Below are positions 38,259-46,439 of a DNA stretch of 64,000 bases, piece after piece; the first letter of the stretch is position 1; every line of letters begins with the position of its first letter. The DNA is taken from assembly GCA_028291515.1 (NCBI GenBank), contig JAQGHU010000050.1:248001-312000 (forward strand), in the 5' to 3' direction. Source of the DNA: Schlesneria sp. (lineage in GTDB: Bacteria > Planctomycetota > Planctomycetia > Planctomycetales > Planctomycetaceae). The translations under genes and the position numbers were made by a program. Below the pieces are notes generated by a model. It ran no database searches. It was not told the DNA's origin and was given only the letters and a program-made list of their open reading frames with translations.

Positions 38259-38517
38259 TAAATTTCCTTAGTGTGCGTCATGGAACAAGCAAGCGGTAAG
38301 AATTCCCAACGCTGGCCTGACAACTCAAATATCCCGCTCGGCCAGCCGACACAAGGGAAGCACACCACGACAGCAGCCTCAGCGATATCCTGGCAACATG
38401 GCATTGGTAAGGCGATCAGCCTACTACCGACCCCTGTTGTTTTTTGAGCGGGGGATATGTCAGTCCCCTGGCCTCGTCTTCGGGCGTGAGCCCCGTATTC
38501 AAAGCCACGACCTGCAA

Positions 38518-39129
38518 TCAGCTTGACCTCATCAGATTCCAAAAGAATTGCCACAAACCAGTCCCATTGAAGTAATAACCAGCGACAAGCAATGCGATAC
38601 CGATTGCGGCAACAACCACTCCCCGGGGAATAAAGCGACGATTCCTTTCAAAGAAAGCCCCCATGAAGCACGCCATCAAAACGACAGCAAGCCACTCTGC
38701 AAATCGCTCGACACCCAACTCAACGCCGCGTTTTTCTCCCGTCGAGTAGTTCTGATGAGAGAACGCAATCAGCCACTGCACGAATCCGGTGAAGCTCGCA
38801 TAGATGGTCCACATCCCAACAAACGAAAGTGCCAACCTCCAGGGGCCTCTCGCAGCATTGCTCGAAATTCGGTGGAATCGGATCGAGACGTAATACGCAC
38901 TCGTCGCACAAAGCCACAGCAGTAGTGAACTGGGATTCGGCGACCACTGAACAATCTCGATCAACAGCACACCAACAATGAACGGCGCAACCACCAGCCG
39001 GATCGCTTCGGAAAGCATCCCAACGAATTTCGCGTCAACAAGGATGACGGTCAGCAGAACCACACAGAAGAGTTGAGAAACGTGGTGCTCAAAGTCCCAC
39101 GGAGCGAAATAATAGATGAGAAAATCCAA
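38518..39129 (-). CDS. Hypothetical multi-spanning membrane protein
   Basis: A 203-residue protein with about six hydrophobic segments, e.g. LFCVVLLTVILVDAKFVG, VVAPFIVGVLLIEIV, LALSFVGMWTIYASFTG, WLAVVLMACFMGAFF and GVVVAAIGIALLVAGYYF. TTG 39129 follows AAGGAG at 10 bases and starts the first segment's frame. No family was recognised. It belongs to a minus-strand run of accessory genes. Confidence 0.65.
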   Translation of the reverse strand: MDFLIYYFAPWDFEHHVSQLFCVVLLTVILVDAKFVGMLSEAIRLVVAPFIVGVLLIEIVQWSPNPSSLLLWLCATSAYYVSIRFHRISSNAARGPWRLALSFVGMWTIYASFTGFVQWLIAFSHQNYSTGEKRGVELGVERFAEWLAVVLMACFMGAFFERNRRFIPRGVVVAAIGIALLVAGYYFNGTGLWQFFWNLMRSS

Positions 39130-39267
39130 CGTGTTCTGACTCCTTCTTGTGGCTTATAGACGATCGCTTCGACGAGCGTTGTTTTCCGTTTCATTTCCCC
39201 TGGCAACCGTCGCTCCACCATGTGTGCTGGTGGGTTGGCGTCGGATCGGTATTGATTTGACGTTTTA

Positions 39268-40200
39268 TCAGTCAGTATCCCAAAACTCCATCACGTCATC
39301 ATGGTCGCGTTGGATGTGTGCAACCCAATCCCCTGACGATGAACTGGTAGGAGCGTGGATCCAGCCTGCGTTCCAGCCGGGAAAATGGCGCAGCAGAATT
39401 CGCGTGATTTCCAGGGCATCACTTGCACCTTGGATTCCACAAACTTCAAGCCCATGCACGTCGTGCATCGCGTCAATTGAGGAGTAGTCGGACATCGCTT
39501 CGTAGCCCGCCTCCGCAAGATCGCCCGCTACGTCGTTAGCAATCTGCAACAATTCAGGAGAGAACGCGAACGCGTCTCGTTCAATGTTAGTTTCACGAAC
39601 GACACGGGACCGCGATTTTCGTTCGGGAAGTCGGCATTGTGAACTGGGTTTCGTGTACCAATGATCGACGTTGATCATCGTTATTCCTCGCTCCACCGTG
39701 TCGAACAGTGTGGGGGATCGTTTGTGAAGAATTGCGTCCGAGACGTGAAAGTGCAGATGAGGCGTACTCGACCACCCTGTGTTGCCCGAATAGCCGATAA
39801 TTTGACCGGTGGATACCGCCTCACCGGCAACAACACTGCTCCCACCGGCCATGAGATGCACGTAGGCCGCAATGCTGTCGTCAGGATGAAGAATGTAGAC
39901 CGCATTCGCCTTCGGTAGGAAGGATCGGTGGATCCCACCATCAGTGAAGTGATCGATAACATGATAAACGACACCGCTACGCGACGCGCAGATTGGCGTC
40001 CCTTCAGGCATTTGGAAATCGATGGAGAAATGCGACTCGTCAGTGTGCGAGTAGCTGCCACCATAGCCCTGTAAGACACGAAAACGTGCTCCCGCCTCGT
40101 AGGGAAGCGCGTAGATCACGTCATCATCTGAGTCGCTGACGGGCGTTGTTTTGGATTCCTTAGAGGGACGACGAAACAATTTAGTAATCCAGCGAAACAC
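39268..40200 (-). CDS. M23 family peptidase domain protein
   Basis: A 310-residue protein. Residues ~45-165 form a LytM/M23 fold with H-x3-D in SHFSIDFQMPEG and the HLHFHV motif near residue 148, both zinc-site hallmarks; peptidoglycan or peptide hydrolysis is the family activity. The C-terminal ~110 residues (from ERDAFAFSPELLQIA) are a separate, unrecognised domain. No signal peptide is visible at the N-terminus. The GTG start at 40200 has a perfect AAAGGAGG upstream. Confidence 0.82.
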   Translation of the reverse strand: MFRWITKLFRRPSKESKTTPVSDSDDDVIYALPYEAGARFRVLQGYGGSYSHTDESHFSIDFQMPEGTPICASRSGVVYHVIDHFTDGGIHRSFLPKANAVYILHPDDSIAAYVHLMAGGSSVVAGEAVSTGQIIGYSGNTGWSSTPHLHFHVSDAILHKRSPTLFDTVERGITMINVDHWYTKPSSQCRLPERKSRSRVVRETNIERDAFAFSPELLQIANDVAGDLAEAGYEAMSDYSSIDAMHDVHGLEVCGIQGASDALEITRILLRHFPGWNAGWIHAPTSSSSGDWVAHIQRDHDDVMEFWDTD

Positions 40201-40283
40201 TTTGCAATCAACCTCCTTTCGGTCGAGTTAACGAATCCGCAATTGAAGTGGCCTTCCAATCATCATGCGCTCAATTGTTCTGG

Positions 40284-40347
40284 GGAGCTATGGCTTTGGA
40301 GTCTTCGACAAACCCACTTCTTTGTGGAGAGCAAAGCCACTTCGAAG
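40284..40347. repeat. Hairpin with the TTGGAGTCTTCGAC word
   Basis: GGAGCTATGGCTTTGGAGTC TTCGACAAACC is followed by complementary CAAAGCCA, giving a TGGCTTTG stem. It belongs to the same family as 25986-26074 and 46663-46701. Confidence 0.45.
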
Positions 40348-40358
40348 CAACCGCAACA

Positions 40359-40913
40359 TTAGTCGAAGTCATAACTAATCTCAGGCCTCTGACCAGGATA
40401 ACGACGGAAGTTGACCCAATAGTGAAAGAATCCGCCGCCTAGATGGATCGCGAACGCGCCCGTGTTCGCCGTTACCGAGCCAGCTAAATGCGATCTCACG
40501 CCAATCGGAACCTCATCAGCCGCCAGTCGTCGATCCGGTTGATTCGGCTGGCATTCGTCCATGATTCCTTCAGCCCATTTTCGAAGAACGTCAGCCCCGC
40601 CTGCCATTGCCACTTTGCGTTCCAAGTGCCAACGCATACACATGGGGACCGAGCCACAACAGAATGACAGCACACCCACGCTGACAAGGCACAACGCGAA
40701 CTTCCGATGACGATTGGCGGCACTCAAGAAAAGCCGACAGGCCAGTGCCAATGCGCTTCCCGCTAGCATTGGAAGTGCGATCAAAACACAAAGAAACATT
40801 CCGTCTTGAAGAGACAAGACGGTTAAGACCAGCGAAATTGCGTAGACGACGACGGAAGCAGCTGCCGCCCAAACATCCCAAGGAACCGCTCGCAATCGCC
40901 CGGCAATAGACAT
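40359..40913 (-). CDS. Hypothetical membrane protein, last gene at the array end
   Basis: About 184 residues with three hydrophobic segments in the first 110 (AAASVVVYAISLVLTVL, LCVLIALPMLAGSALALAC, FALCLVSVGVLSFCCG), then a soluble part ending in YWVNFRRYPGQRPEI. ATG 40913 lies 16 bases after the R' end of attC1, with GGAATAA between, as expected for a cassette gene. No attC is seen beyond its stop, so it would be the terminal gene. Function unknown. Confidence 0.65.
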   Translation of the reverse strand: MSIAGRLRAVPWDVWAAAASVVVYAISLVLTVLSLQDGMFLCVLIALPMLAGSALALACRLFLSAANRHRKFALCLVSVGVLSFCCGSVPMCMRWHLERKVAMAGGADVLRKWAEGIMDECQPNQPDRRLAADEVPIGVRSHLAGSVTANTGAFAIHLGGGFFHYWVNFRRYPGQRPEISYDFD

Positions 40914-40928
40914 CACGTTATTCCAACT

Positions 40929-41036
40929 GCCGAACGATCTAATTTAGGCACTCTGCTCGCAAAAAGCACTACGATCCAACGAGACATTATCACTGATCAC
41001 CACCGATTGCTGGTCAAGTTTACCGACCGATTCGGC
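40929..41036 (-). repeat. attC-like recombination site 1
   Basis: It has outer inverted boxes GCCGAACG and CGATTCGGC and the right-arm word TGGTCAAGTTTACC; the left arm is degenerate. Length 108 bp, as in the others. It begins right after the stop codon of the 41037-41600 gene. R'-like core on the minus strand: CGTTCGGC. Confidence 0.65.
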
Positions 41037-41600
41037 TCACTGTCGTAACGACCCACCCGGAAATTCTTTGCGCAGAATTTCGCACATCGGAGTCACTCCC
41101 CTTGGCGGCAGTTGCCCGTCTGGAATGCCATAGTGTTCTCGCCAGATCGTCATCAACTTTTCCATTCCGTAAGGGGACTGCATGATGTCATGAAGTTCAG
41201 CGGATCGCTTGGAAATCCGCATTTGTCGTCGGTACAGGTCACCCGAGCTTGCCAGGAAACTCAAAACTTCGCGAGCCCATGATTGGATGCGAGAAGTATG
41301 GAGTTCGGCGTCCATTTGTGTCGCCGCGTCATTGAACAGTGGTAGCCCGCCGATGTAGAAAGGTTGGTAACCGAACTCCGGCCTCGCGGCACCACAGATC
41401 GCCTCGACAAACTCGTTCCGGATGTTGTCAGGGATTGCCGCCCACAGATCGGGTACCAACTCTGGATAGACCCGCTCGATGTTGGCGAATGAATCAAACA
41501 ACGCGCTAATAAACTCTCGGCCTGTGACGATCTCGCGCACCGTCAGTTCGGCGTGCCGTCGAACTCGCTGCAGCAGAATTTGGTCGGGTGTCACGCGCAT
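41037..41600 (-). CDS. Hypothetical cassette protein
   Basis: About 187 residues starting MRVTPDQILLQRVRRHAELT, helical, with no signal peptide and no recognised domain. Its TGA stop (41039-41037) touches the R'' box of attC1, the normal gene-attC arrangement in a cassette. The frame opens further upstream to 41693, but ATG 41600 is the natural start. Function unknown. Confidence 0.6.
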   Translation of the reverse strand: MRVTPDQILLQRVRRHAELTVREIVTGREFISALFDSFANIERVYPELVPDLWAAIPDNIRNEFVEAICGAARPEFGYQPFYIGGLPLFNDAATQMDAELHTSRIQSWAREVLSFLASSGDLYRRQMRISKRSAELHDIMQSPYGMEKLMTIWREHYGIPDGQLPPRGVTPMCEILRKEFPGGSLRQ

Positions 41601-41709
41601 TTCACAATTCCGGCTAGGCAATTTTGAGGGCCTACTCCTTGTTCGTGCCTCACCCGTTGGGGACAAGCGAAGCATTCCACCTGGGCCACCCAACCATCCC
41701 TTAGAATGT

Positions 41710-41979
41710 CTACGGTCTGTTCAATCCCAGATATGGGGCTAACTGCATGGTGCCGAAAAGAACAACCAGGAAAGCAATGAAGAAGAAACAGACATTCAAT
41801 TGACGCCGACACGGGCGGCAGTAAAGCGCGGTGGCCTCCCCGCGAAGGGTGCTCGACTGACGTGACAGCATCAATAGATATGGAGCAGCGAGCAATCGCA
41901 ACATTGTAGAAGGAGGCCGCAAGTCATTCGCGTCGAACTCACCGCGACATCGCCTGCACTGCATCATCCCGCTGGGCAT
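41710..41979 (-). CDS. Small zinc-ribbon membrane protein
   Basis: About 89 residues. Two cysteine pairs, QCRRCRGEF and LYCRPCRRQL, likely bind zinc, and a C-terminal hydrophobic helix (VCFFFIAFLVVLFGTMQL) anchors it. ATG 41979 follows GGAGGA at five bases. A half attC site (R' side) lies directly upstream at 42010-42070, so it was probably once an independent cassette. No family was recognised. Confidence 0.55.
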   Translation of the reverse strand: MPSGMMQCRRCRGEFDANDLRPPSTMLRLLAAPYLLMLSRQSSTLRGEATALYCRPCRRQLNVCFFFIAFLVVLFGTMQLAPYLGLNRP

Positions 41980-42009
41980 TCCAATTCCTCCAACATTCAC
42001 TCGCCGAGC

Positions 42010-42070
42010 GCCAAACCTAGCTTGCCTACGATACGCGTCGTGATTCCGATCAACACGCCGACGCCGCCCC
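42010..42070 (-). repeat. Truncated attC (R' half)
   Basis: GCCAAAC followed by a diverged left arm and the shared central word CCGATCAACACGCCGAC, found also in attC3 and attC6. The right half (R'', L'') is missing; the sequence runs straight into the stop codon of the upstream gene at 42073. Confidence 0.55.
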
Positions 42071-42072
42071 TA

Positions 42073-42387
42073 TCACTTCGCAGCCCACAGCAGGTTCTTG
42101 CTGATCGCCTCGGAGTAGTCTCCGGGGAGGAAGCCCGGACAAAGGCACGCCAGTTCCTCCGTCGTCGGGCCGGGCTCACGACCTTTGGCTGCGTGCCAGG
42201 CGTCAGCCAACTCGAAGGCGGCCCCATTCAGCACTGCGGCCAGCCGTCGAGCTTCGGCATACTGCTCCCGGCCAAAACCGCGCACGCGAACCTCTAACGC
42301 ACGAATGGCCTCGTCCTCGGAGAGCCCACCGCACTCCCACATCAGGCGCAGTGCTGCACTTAGCAACTCGGGCAATCGACTCGACAT
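42073..42387 (-). CDS. Hypothetical cassette protein
   Basis: 104 residues, helical and acidic, starting MSSRLPELLSAALRLMWECG. ATG 42387 has AAGGG at 5-6 bases and lies 34 bases inside the R' end of attC2. There is no signal peptide or known domain. The end abuts a half attC. Confidence 0.6.
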   Translation of the reverse strand: MSSRLPELLSAALRLMWECGGLSEDEAIRALEVRVRGFGREQYAEARRLAAVLNGAAFELADAWHAAKGREPGPTTEELACLCPGFLPGDYSEAISKNLLWAAK

Positions 42388-42420
42388 CGCTTTCCCTTCA
42401 TTCCCCTGCGAAGGCCGGAA

Positions 42421-42528
42421 GCCAAACGTTTTTGATAACTTGTCCGCGATTAAACACTGGCCAACTGATCAACATGCCAACTCTCTGAACCACCACCGAC
42501 TGCGGGTTAAGTTGCCCCCCGTTTCGGC
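42421..42528 (-). repeat. attC-like recombination site 2
   Basis: Outer boxes GCCAAACG and GTTTCGGC. Left arm GATAACTTGTCCGC pairs with GCGGGTTAAGTTGCCC, leaving two extra bases in the right arm. 108 bp. Confidence 0.8.
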
Positions 42529-42556
42529 TTCGAGAACATACAGTATCCTGCGCGCC

Positions 42557-42883
42557 CTATTTTACGAACTCACGCCAGAAATCCGGCGAATCTGCAGATC
42601 TCACTATAAATCTTTTGTGACCGGGTTGGTCTGTAAACCCCAAATAAAACATCTGATCCGATTTGGAGGGATTCCATCCGTTGGCAATTGCAAACCGAAT
42701 CCCTTCGGAAATATCAATCGGCTTGGGAATCCCGTAGAGATCGATCCGAAGTAGCGAACCATGTCCGTCAGCCTGTTGCACCGTAACCCACCCGTTCTCA
42801 GTTCGTCGAGTATGCCCGCGGGTCCAATGGTACTTGACATTGTCTACCGAAATCGTGCGACGGCTCTTCTTCGGTATCGTCAT
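42557..42883 (-). CDS. Hypothetical cassette protein
   Basis: About 108 residues, starting MTIPKKSRRTISVDNVKYHW, with Trp/His-rich strands typical of small beta domains and ending SPDFWREFVK. ATG 42883 has GGGAGT about 7 bases upstream; longer starts would lie inside attC3. Soluble, cytoplasmic by default; family not recognised. Confidence 0.6.
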   Translation of the reverse strand: MTIPKKSRRTISVDNVKYHWTRGHTRRTENGWVTVQQADGHGSLLRIDLYGIPKPIDISEGIRFAIANGWNPSKSDQMFYLGFTDQPGHKRFIVRSADSPDFWREFVK

Positions 42884-42892
42884 CGAGCCACT

Positions 42893-42999
42893 CCCGACGA
42901 AAAAAGTAACTTGCTCGCGATTGATGACGGGCATCCGATCAACACACCAGTACTGTGAACCGCCAGCGGGTGTGGGTCAAGTTGACCGACTCATTCGGC
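42893..42999 (-). repeat. attC-like recombination site 3
   Basis: Right boxes GTGGGTCAAGTTGACC and CATTCGGC are well kept; left box CCGACG and arm AGTAACTTGCTCGC are diverged. The central word CCGATCAACACACCAG matches the other sites. Confidence 0.75.
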
Positions 43000-43054
43000 A
43001 CTCATGATCACCCCACCGTGACGAAATCGCGGCAGGAGTGGCCGGTTGACAGAT

Positions 43055-43627
43055 TCAATTGTGAGTGTCATCGACGAATCTTGTGCCATCCCATCGGTAC
43101 TCGACAGGCTGCTGATCTCCAGCGGAGAGTCCAATATGGGCGAGTGTGCGCAATACCAGGTCTCCGCGATCGTCCTTCTGAATGGTGACGTTGTTCACCA
43201 GCTCGTCAAAGGCATTGGAGTAGACGAGGTGATATTCTTGAGCCAGTTTGTGAAAGACATGGACGGGGCCGTTTCCGCCATGCCCCCGGATAGACTTCTT
43301 AAAATCGGCATATACCACGAAAAACGACTGGTCTCCAACTGAAATGCTCGTGGCCTGCGAATTCTCTTTCAAGTCCTGAACAGATTCTGGAAGACCCAGA
43401 TGCTCTATTAATTGTTTTGATAGTTCCGTCTGTATGAACGCATAAGCTGATTCCAGGTCTGCGAAGATCTTCGCCACGTCAGTTGTCTCTAAGTCCCCAT
43501 TGACTGGGATTCGGGCTCTTTCCAAATCCGACTGGTTAGGAGTTCGCGCTGGTGTGTTCTGAGTGCATGATGCCAGAATCACAAGTGCCGCCGCCAAAAG
43601 ACAAAGCTTCTCAATTGCGAGTTTCAC
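43055..43627 (-). CDS. Putative lipoprotein in a cassette
   Basis: About 190 residues. The N-terminus (VKLAIEKLCLLAAALVILAS then C) is a lipoprotein signal with lipobox LAS-C. The mature part is helical and charged and carries SISVGDQSFFVVYADFKKS. GTG 43627 lies about 10 bases from the R' end of attC4; longer starts would translate attC4 itself. The lipid anchor suggests an envelope location. Function unknown. Confidence 0.6.
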   Translation of the reverse strand: MKLAIEKLCLLAAALVILASCTQNTPARTPNQSDLERARIPVNGDLETTDVAKIFADLESAYAFIQTELSKQLIEHLGLPESVQDLKENSQATSISVGDQSFFVVYADFKKSIRGHGGNGPVHVFHKLAQEYHLVYSNAFDELVNNVTIQKDDRGDLVLRTLAHIGLSAGDQQPVEYRWDGTRFVDDTHN

Positions 43628-43637
43628 CGGGTTTGCC

Positions 43638-43745
43638 GCCAAACGTTCAAGGTAACTTGCCTGCGATGAATGGCAGGCTTCCGAGCAACACACCAGCACT
43701 TTGAACCGCCAGCGACTGAAGGTCAAGTTGACCGCCTCGTTCGGC
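43638..43745 (-). repeat. attC-like recombination site 4
   Basis: Outer boxes GCCAAACG and CGTTCGGC; left arm GGTAACTTGCCTGC and right arm GAAGGTCAAGTTGACC, with extra bases in the right arm. 108 bp. Confidence 0.85.
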
Positions 43746-43752
43746 GCATATG

Positions 43753-44100
43753 CTAACCCTCGAATCGCTCACCTACCTGCGGATCGTACAACATGCACCC
43801 AAACTCCGCGCCAATGTCGATGAGTAGATTGAGATCGTCGCCCGGCACACTGTAAGCGTAAACGACAAAGCATTGCGGCGTGAACCATACTTGGAAAGAA
43901 CAGTCTTCTCGCTCCCAATTCGAGTCGTCTAACCGCTCCCAGCTTCCTGTAAATATCTCAGCGATGCGGGTCAAGATGCGGTCTGCGGGAAGATCGGACA
44001 CGCCTTCGACACGCTCGCCCTCAATGAGTCGCTCGTAGGTGTCCTGTGGGTCGGCCGGCGCCTTGGGGGCCTGCTTCCAGAAACAAAGATCGTAGCTCAC
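43753..44100 (-). CDS. Hypothetical cassette protein
   Basis: 115 residues starting MSYDLCFWKQAPKAPADPQD, an opening seen in several small uncharacterised bacterial proteins. It has no signal peptide or membrane segment. ATG 44100 has a strong GGAGG at 5 bases. It lies between attC4 and a half attC at 44105-44148. Function unknown. Confidence 0.65.
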   Translation of the reverse strand: MSYDLCFWKQAPKAPADPQDTYERLIEGERVEGVSDLPADRILTRIAEIFTGSWERLDDSNWEREDCSFQVWFTPQCFVVYAYSVPGDDLNLLIDIGAEFGCMLYDPQVGERFEG

Positions 44101-44104
44101 TCTC

Positions 44105-44148
44105 GCCTCCGCAACCGAACGTTCAGGTTGAACCGCTTGTCAGGCGGC
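44105..44148 (-). repeat. Truncated attC-like hairpin (R' half)
   Basis: On the minus strand it reads GCCGCCTGACAAGCGGTTC, AACCTGAACGTTCGG and then the GGAGG ribosome site. The final ACCTGAACGTTCGG matches the L'/R' end of the full sites (ACCTTGACCGTTCGG in attC5). A CAACC/GGTTG stem surrounds GAACGTTC. Confidence 0.45.
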
Positions 44149-44149
44149 A

Positions 44150-44698
44150 TCACCTTCGCGGCTCATACCGCATCGCCACCGCCCCCGAGCCGAATTCCAG
44201 TCGGCTCACCAGTTTCAAGTCGATACGCTTCGGTAGCCCCGCAAACAACGTCGGCCCGTGGCCCGCGAGCGTGGGATGCACCACGAACTCATATTCATCG
44301 ATCAATCCCAGTTCCGCCAGCGCCATCGGCAGCTTCACACCACCCGTGAACAATCCCTCACCAGGCTGCTGCTTGAGCTGCTGAACGGCCTTCGCCAGTT
44401 CCCCATGCACGAGTTTCGCGTTCCAATCGACCCGATCCAGGCTGCTCGACACGACGTACTTTTGTTTCGCGCTGATCGTCCGAGCGAAAGGTTCCATCCA
44501 CTCGGGCCTCGCTCCCGCTGGTGCGGGATGCCGAAACGCGGCCTCCATCATCTCGTAAGTCACCCGACCAAAGAGGAGAGCATCAGCCCGATCGAGATTC
44601 TCGACCGCGTGCCGGTGCATCTCGTCGTCCGGGACGATCCCCCGATGATCGCAGCATCCGTCCAATGTGACGTTGATGGAATACCGAAGAGGTCGCAT
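44150..44698 (-). CDS. Dihydrofolate reductase-like (RibD C-terminal) family protein
   Basis: A 182-residue protein with RibD_C-type features: RPLRYSINVTLDGCCDHRG at the start, ADALLFGRVTYEMMEA, and GLFTGGVKLPMALAELGLID near the end (NADPH fold). Family members are reductases of pterin- or riboflavin-like substrates, often with unknown targets. It is not a member of the trimethoprim-resistance DfrA or DfrB types by wording. ATG 44698 has AGGA at about 7 bases and lies just inside attC5. Confidence 0.85.
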   Translation of the reverse strand: MRPLRYSINVTLDGCCDHRGIVPDDEMHRHAVENLDRADALLFGRVTYEMMEAAFRHPAPAGARPEWMEPFARTISAKQKYVVSSSLDRVDWNAKLVHGELAKAVQQLKQQPGEGLFTGGVKLPMALAELGLIDEYEFVVHPTLAGHGPTLFAGLPKRIDLKLVSRLEFGSGAVAMRYEPRR

Positions 44699-44715
44699 TG
44701 CGCGTTCCTAATGTC

Positions 44716-44823
44716 GCCGAACGGTCAAGGTAACTTACCCGCGATCAACAGCGGGCAGCCAATCACCACACCAATACTTTGAACCGCCAGCAACTGCGGG
44801 TCAAGTTGACCGTCCCGTTCGGC
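44716..44823 (-). repeat. attC-like recombination site 5
   Basis: The best-kept copy. Outer boxes GCCGAACG/CGTTCGGC are perfect complements. Left arm GGTAACTTACCCGC pairs with GCGGGTCAAGTTGACC, leaving single extra C and G separated by five bases, the attC extrahelical-base pattern. 108 bp. Confidence 0.9.
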
Positions 44824-44889
44824 TCTGATCGAAACTCGATCGCGCAGAGGGCGATTGAATCAGGCCCCGCCTTCTAGGCCGCAACACCA

Positions 44890-45741
44890 TCACTGACCAT
44901 CCTCCTCCGCAAACACTGCCAGCGCCTTGTTGACCTCGGCCACCAGCAGTGACCGATTCTCGCTTTCATCGCGAGATTCAATCCGGCGCAGGATCAAGCC
45001 TGGATCAGCCTTGAGTGCGACGAGGGTCGCTTTTGTTTCGGGGCAGATCGGTAGCGTGATTCCACAGAACGCGTTGGGGTCACCGCACAGCGCGCCCAAC
45101 TCGTTCGGAACGCGCAGCGTGACCGCCGAAAGCGTTTTCGGGTGATTCATGGCAAAGCCGCGCACCCGCTTGAGGATCTCTTTGCTGCCGACGACGACCT
45201 CCAACTCGTCAGTGAACATCCGACCCGAATCGTACCTGGTGTTGATCTGAGTGGCGATCACCATTTCCGCCCCCGATTTGGGCACCTCGACGGAATCAAG
45301 AAGGCGGAACTGGTACCACTCGTCGACCACCGGCTTCCCCCGTTCTTCGACACCGACTTCCGCACTCGGAAAACTATCGAGCCGAGTTGGTCCTCCCACG
45401 AGCATGATCTGCAGGGAGTGATCGCGCAGATAGTCCAGGTAGAGCGTGCTCTGTAGAGAAAGCACGAGTTCCAGGCGTCTGACTTCGTCGCCCCGAATGG
45501 TCTCGTCGATTTCAAAGACGAGCCGGTGCGGCTTGCCGAGTTTTTGAGTGAACGTCAACGGCTTCTCGTAATCAACCCGCTGAAGCTCAACGATCTTTCC
45601 AACAGAGACGATGCGGGACACCCCGGCATACGCCTCTGCAGAGACGAAGATCCGACCAACCTGGGCCGAGGCGGAGAACGGCACCATCGCCAACAGCAAA
45701 CCAATCGCCGCTCGAAGCACTCGTGAAATCGTCTGTGCCAT
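44890..45741 (-). CDS. Secreted hypothetical cassette protein
   Basis: About 283 residues with a signal peptide (MAQTISRVLRAAIGLLLAMV, cut after SASA). The mature protein is beta-rich, with EIDETIRGDEVRRLELVLSL and two Cys pairs (ALCGDPNAFCG, LPICPE). No domain was recognised. A longer start at 45807 lacks a signal peptide start. The nearest attC (site 6) lies 86 bp before the start. Confidence 0.6.
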   Translation of the reverse strand: MAQTISRVLRAAIGLLLAMVPFSASAQVGRIFVSAEAYAGVSRIVSVGKIVELQRVDYEKPLTFTQKLGKPHRLVFEIDETIRGDEVRRLELVLSLQSTLYLDYLRDHSLQIMLVGGPTRLDSFPSAEVGVEERGKPVVDEWYQFRLLDSVEVPKSGAEMVIATQINTRYDSGRMFTDELEVVVGSKEILKRVRGFAMNHPKTLSAVTLRVPNELGALCGDPNAFCGITLPICPETKATLVALKADPGLILRRIESRDESENRSLLVAEVNKALAVFAEEDGQ

Positions 45742-45826
45742 TCCCCCGCACCTTTCGCCCCTCGCGCGTGCCAAGAGCATCGGCGGAACCCCCGAAGCAC
45801 TCCACACACCCTCGCGTCTTTCACAT

Positions 45827-45935
45827 GCCGAATGCCAAAGATAACCTACTCGCGTGGAACGACAGGCCTTCCGATCAACACACCCACACTCTGAACCGCC
45901 AGCGACTGCGGGTCAAGCTGACCGCCTCGTTTGGT
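45827..45935 (-). repeat. attC-like recombination site 6
   Basis: Outer boxes GCCGAATG and CGTTTGGT; left arm GATAACCTACTCGC and right arm GCGGGTCAAGCTGACC with two extra bases. 109 bp. Confidence 0.8.
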
Positions 45936-45953
45936 GATGTTGGTAACGTACCG

Positions 45954-46424
45954 CTAGGCGACGCCCAACTTCAAGAAAAGTGCCGCCCACGCAATCGCAG
46001 CAGATGCCAGCACGAGAATCACGATTCGGATGGCGTGGTATTGGTCCCACCTTCTGCGGTCATTTTTCCAATCGCCGGGAAGCGCATTCAAATCCCAACC
46101 GGCCACGCGGTTGTTAATCGGGACGAGGCAGATGAGCGAGAACGGTACAGTCAGGGCAAGTAAAACGGCGGACGATAAGCACGCCCACCAAGACCAAGTG
46201 CCGACCGCGCGAGCGAGCAACGAAACGACGACCACAAGCAATGCCGCCGCGTACCAAAACGGCATGACCTTCCCCAGCAATCGGGCCAGCGCTTTTGCCG
46301 CCTCAGAGTGCGCGGAATCCTGGAGTTTTGAGAGTGCGGGATGGACGAAAACTCCAACCGCCAATTCACTGCCGGTGAGGAACAACGTCACCAACACCGC
46401 GATCAGGTCAAGCGTTTGATGCAC
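45954..46424 (-). CDS. DUF1772-like membrane protein
   Basis: 156 residues with four hydrophobic segments (LDLIAVLVTLFLTGSEL, FWYAAALLVVVVSLLA, CLSSAVLLALTVPFSL and IVILVLASAAIAWAALF). VPINNRVAGWD and RRRWDQYHAIR recall the DUF1772/anthrone-oxygenase-like family. The GTG start at 46424 has GGAGGTG six bases upstream and begins right after the R' end of attC7. Substrate unknown. Confidence 0.75.
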   Translation of the reverse strand: MHQTLDLIAVLVTLFLTGSELAVGVFVHPALSKLQDSAHSEAAKALARLLGKVMPFWYAAALLVVVVSLLARAVGTWSWWACLSSAVLLALTVPFSLICLVPINNRVAGWDLNALPGDWKNDRRRWDQYHAIRIVILVLASAAIAWAALFLKLGVA

Positions 46425-46439
46425 CGGCTCACCTCCGTC

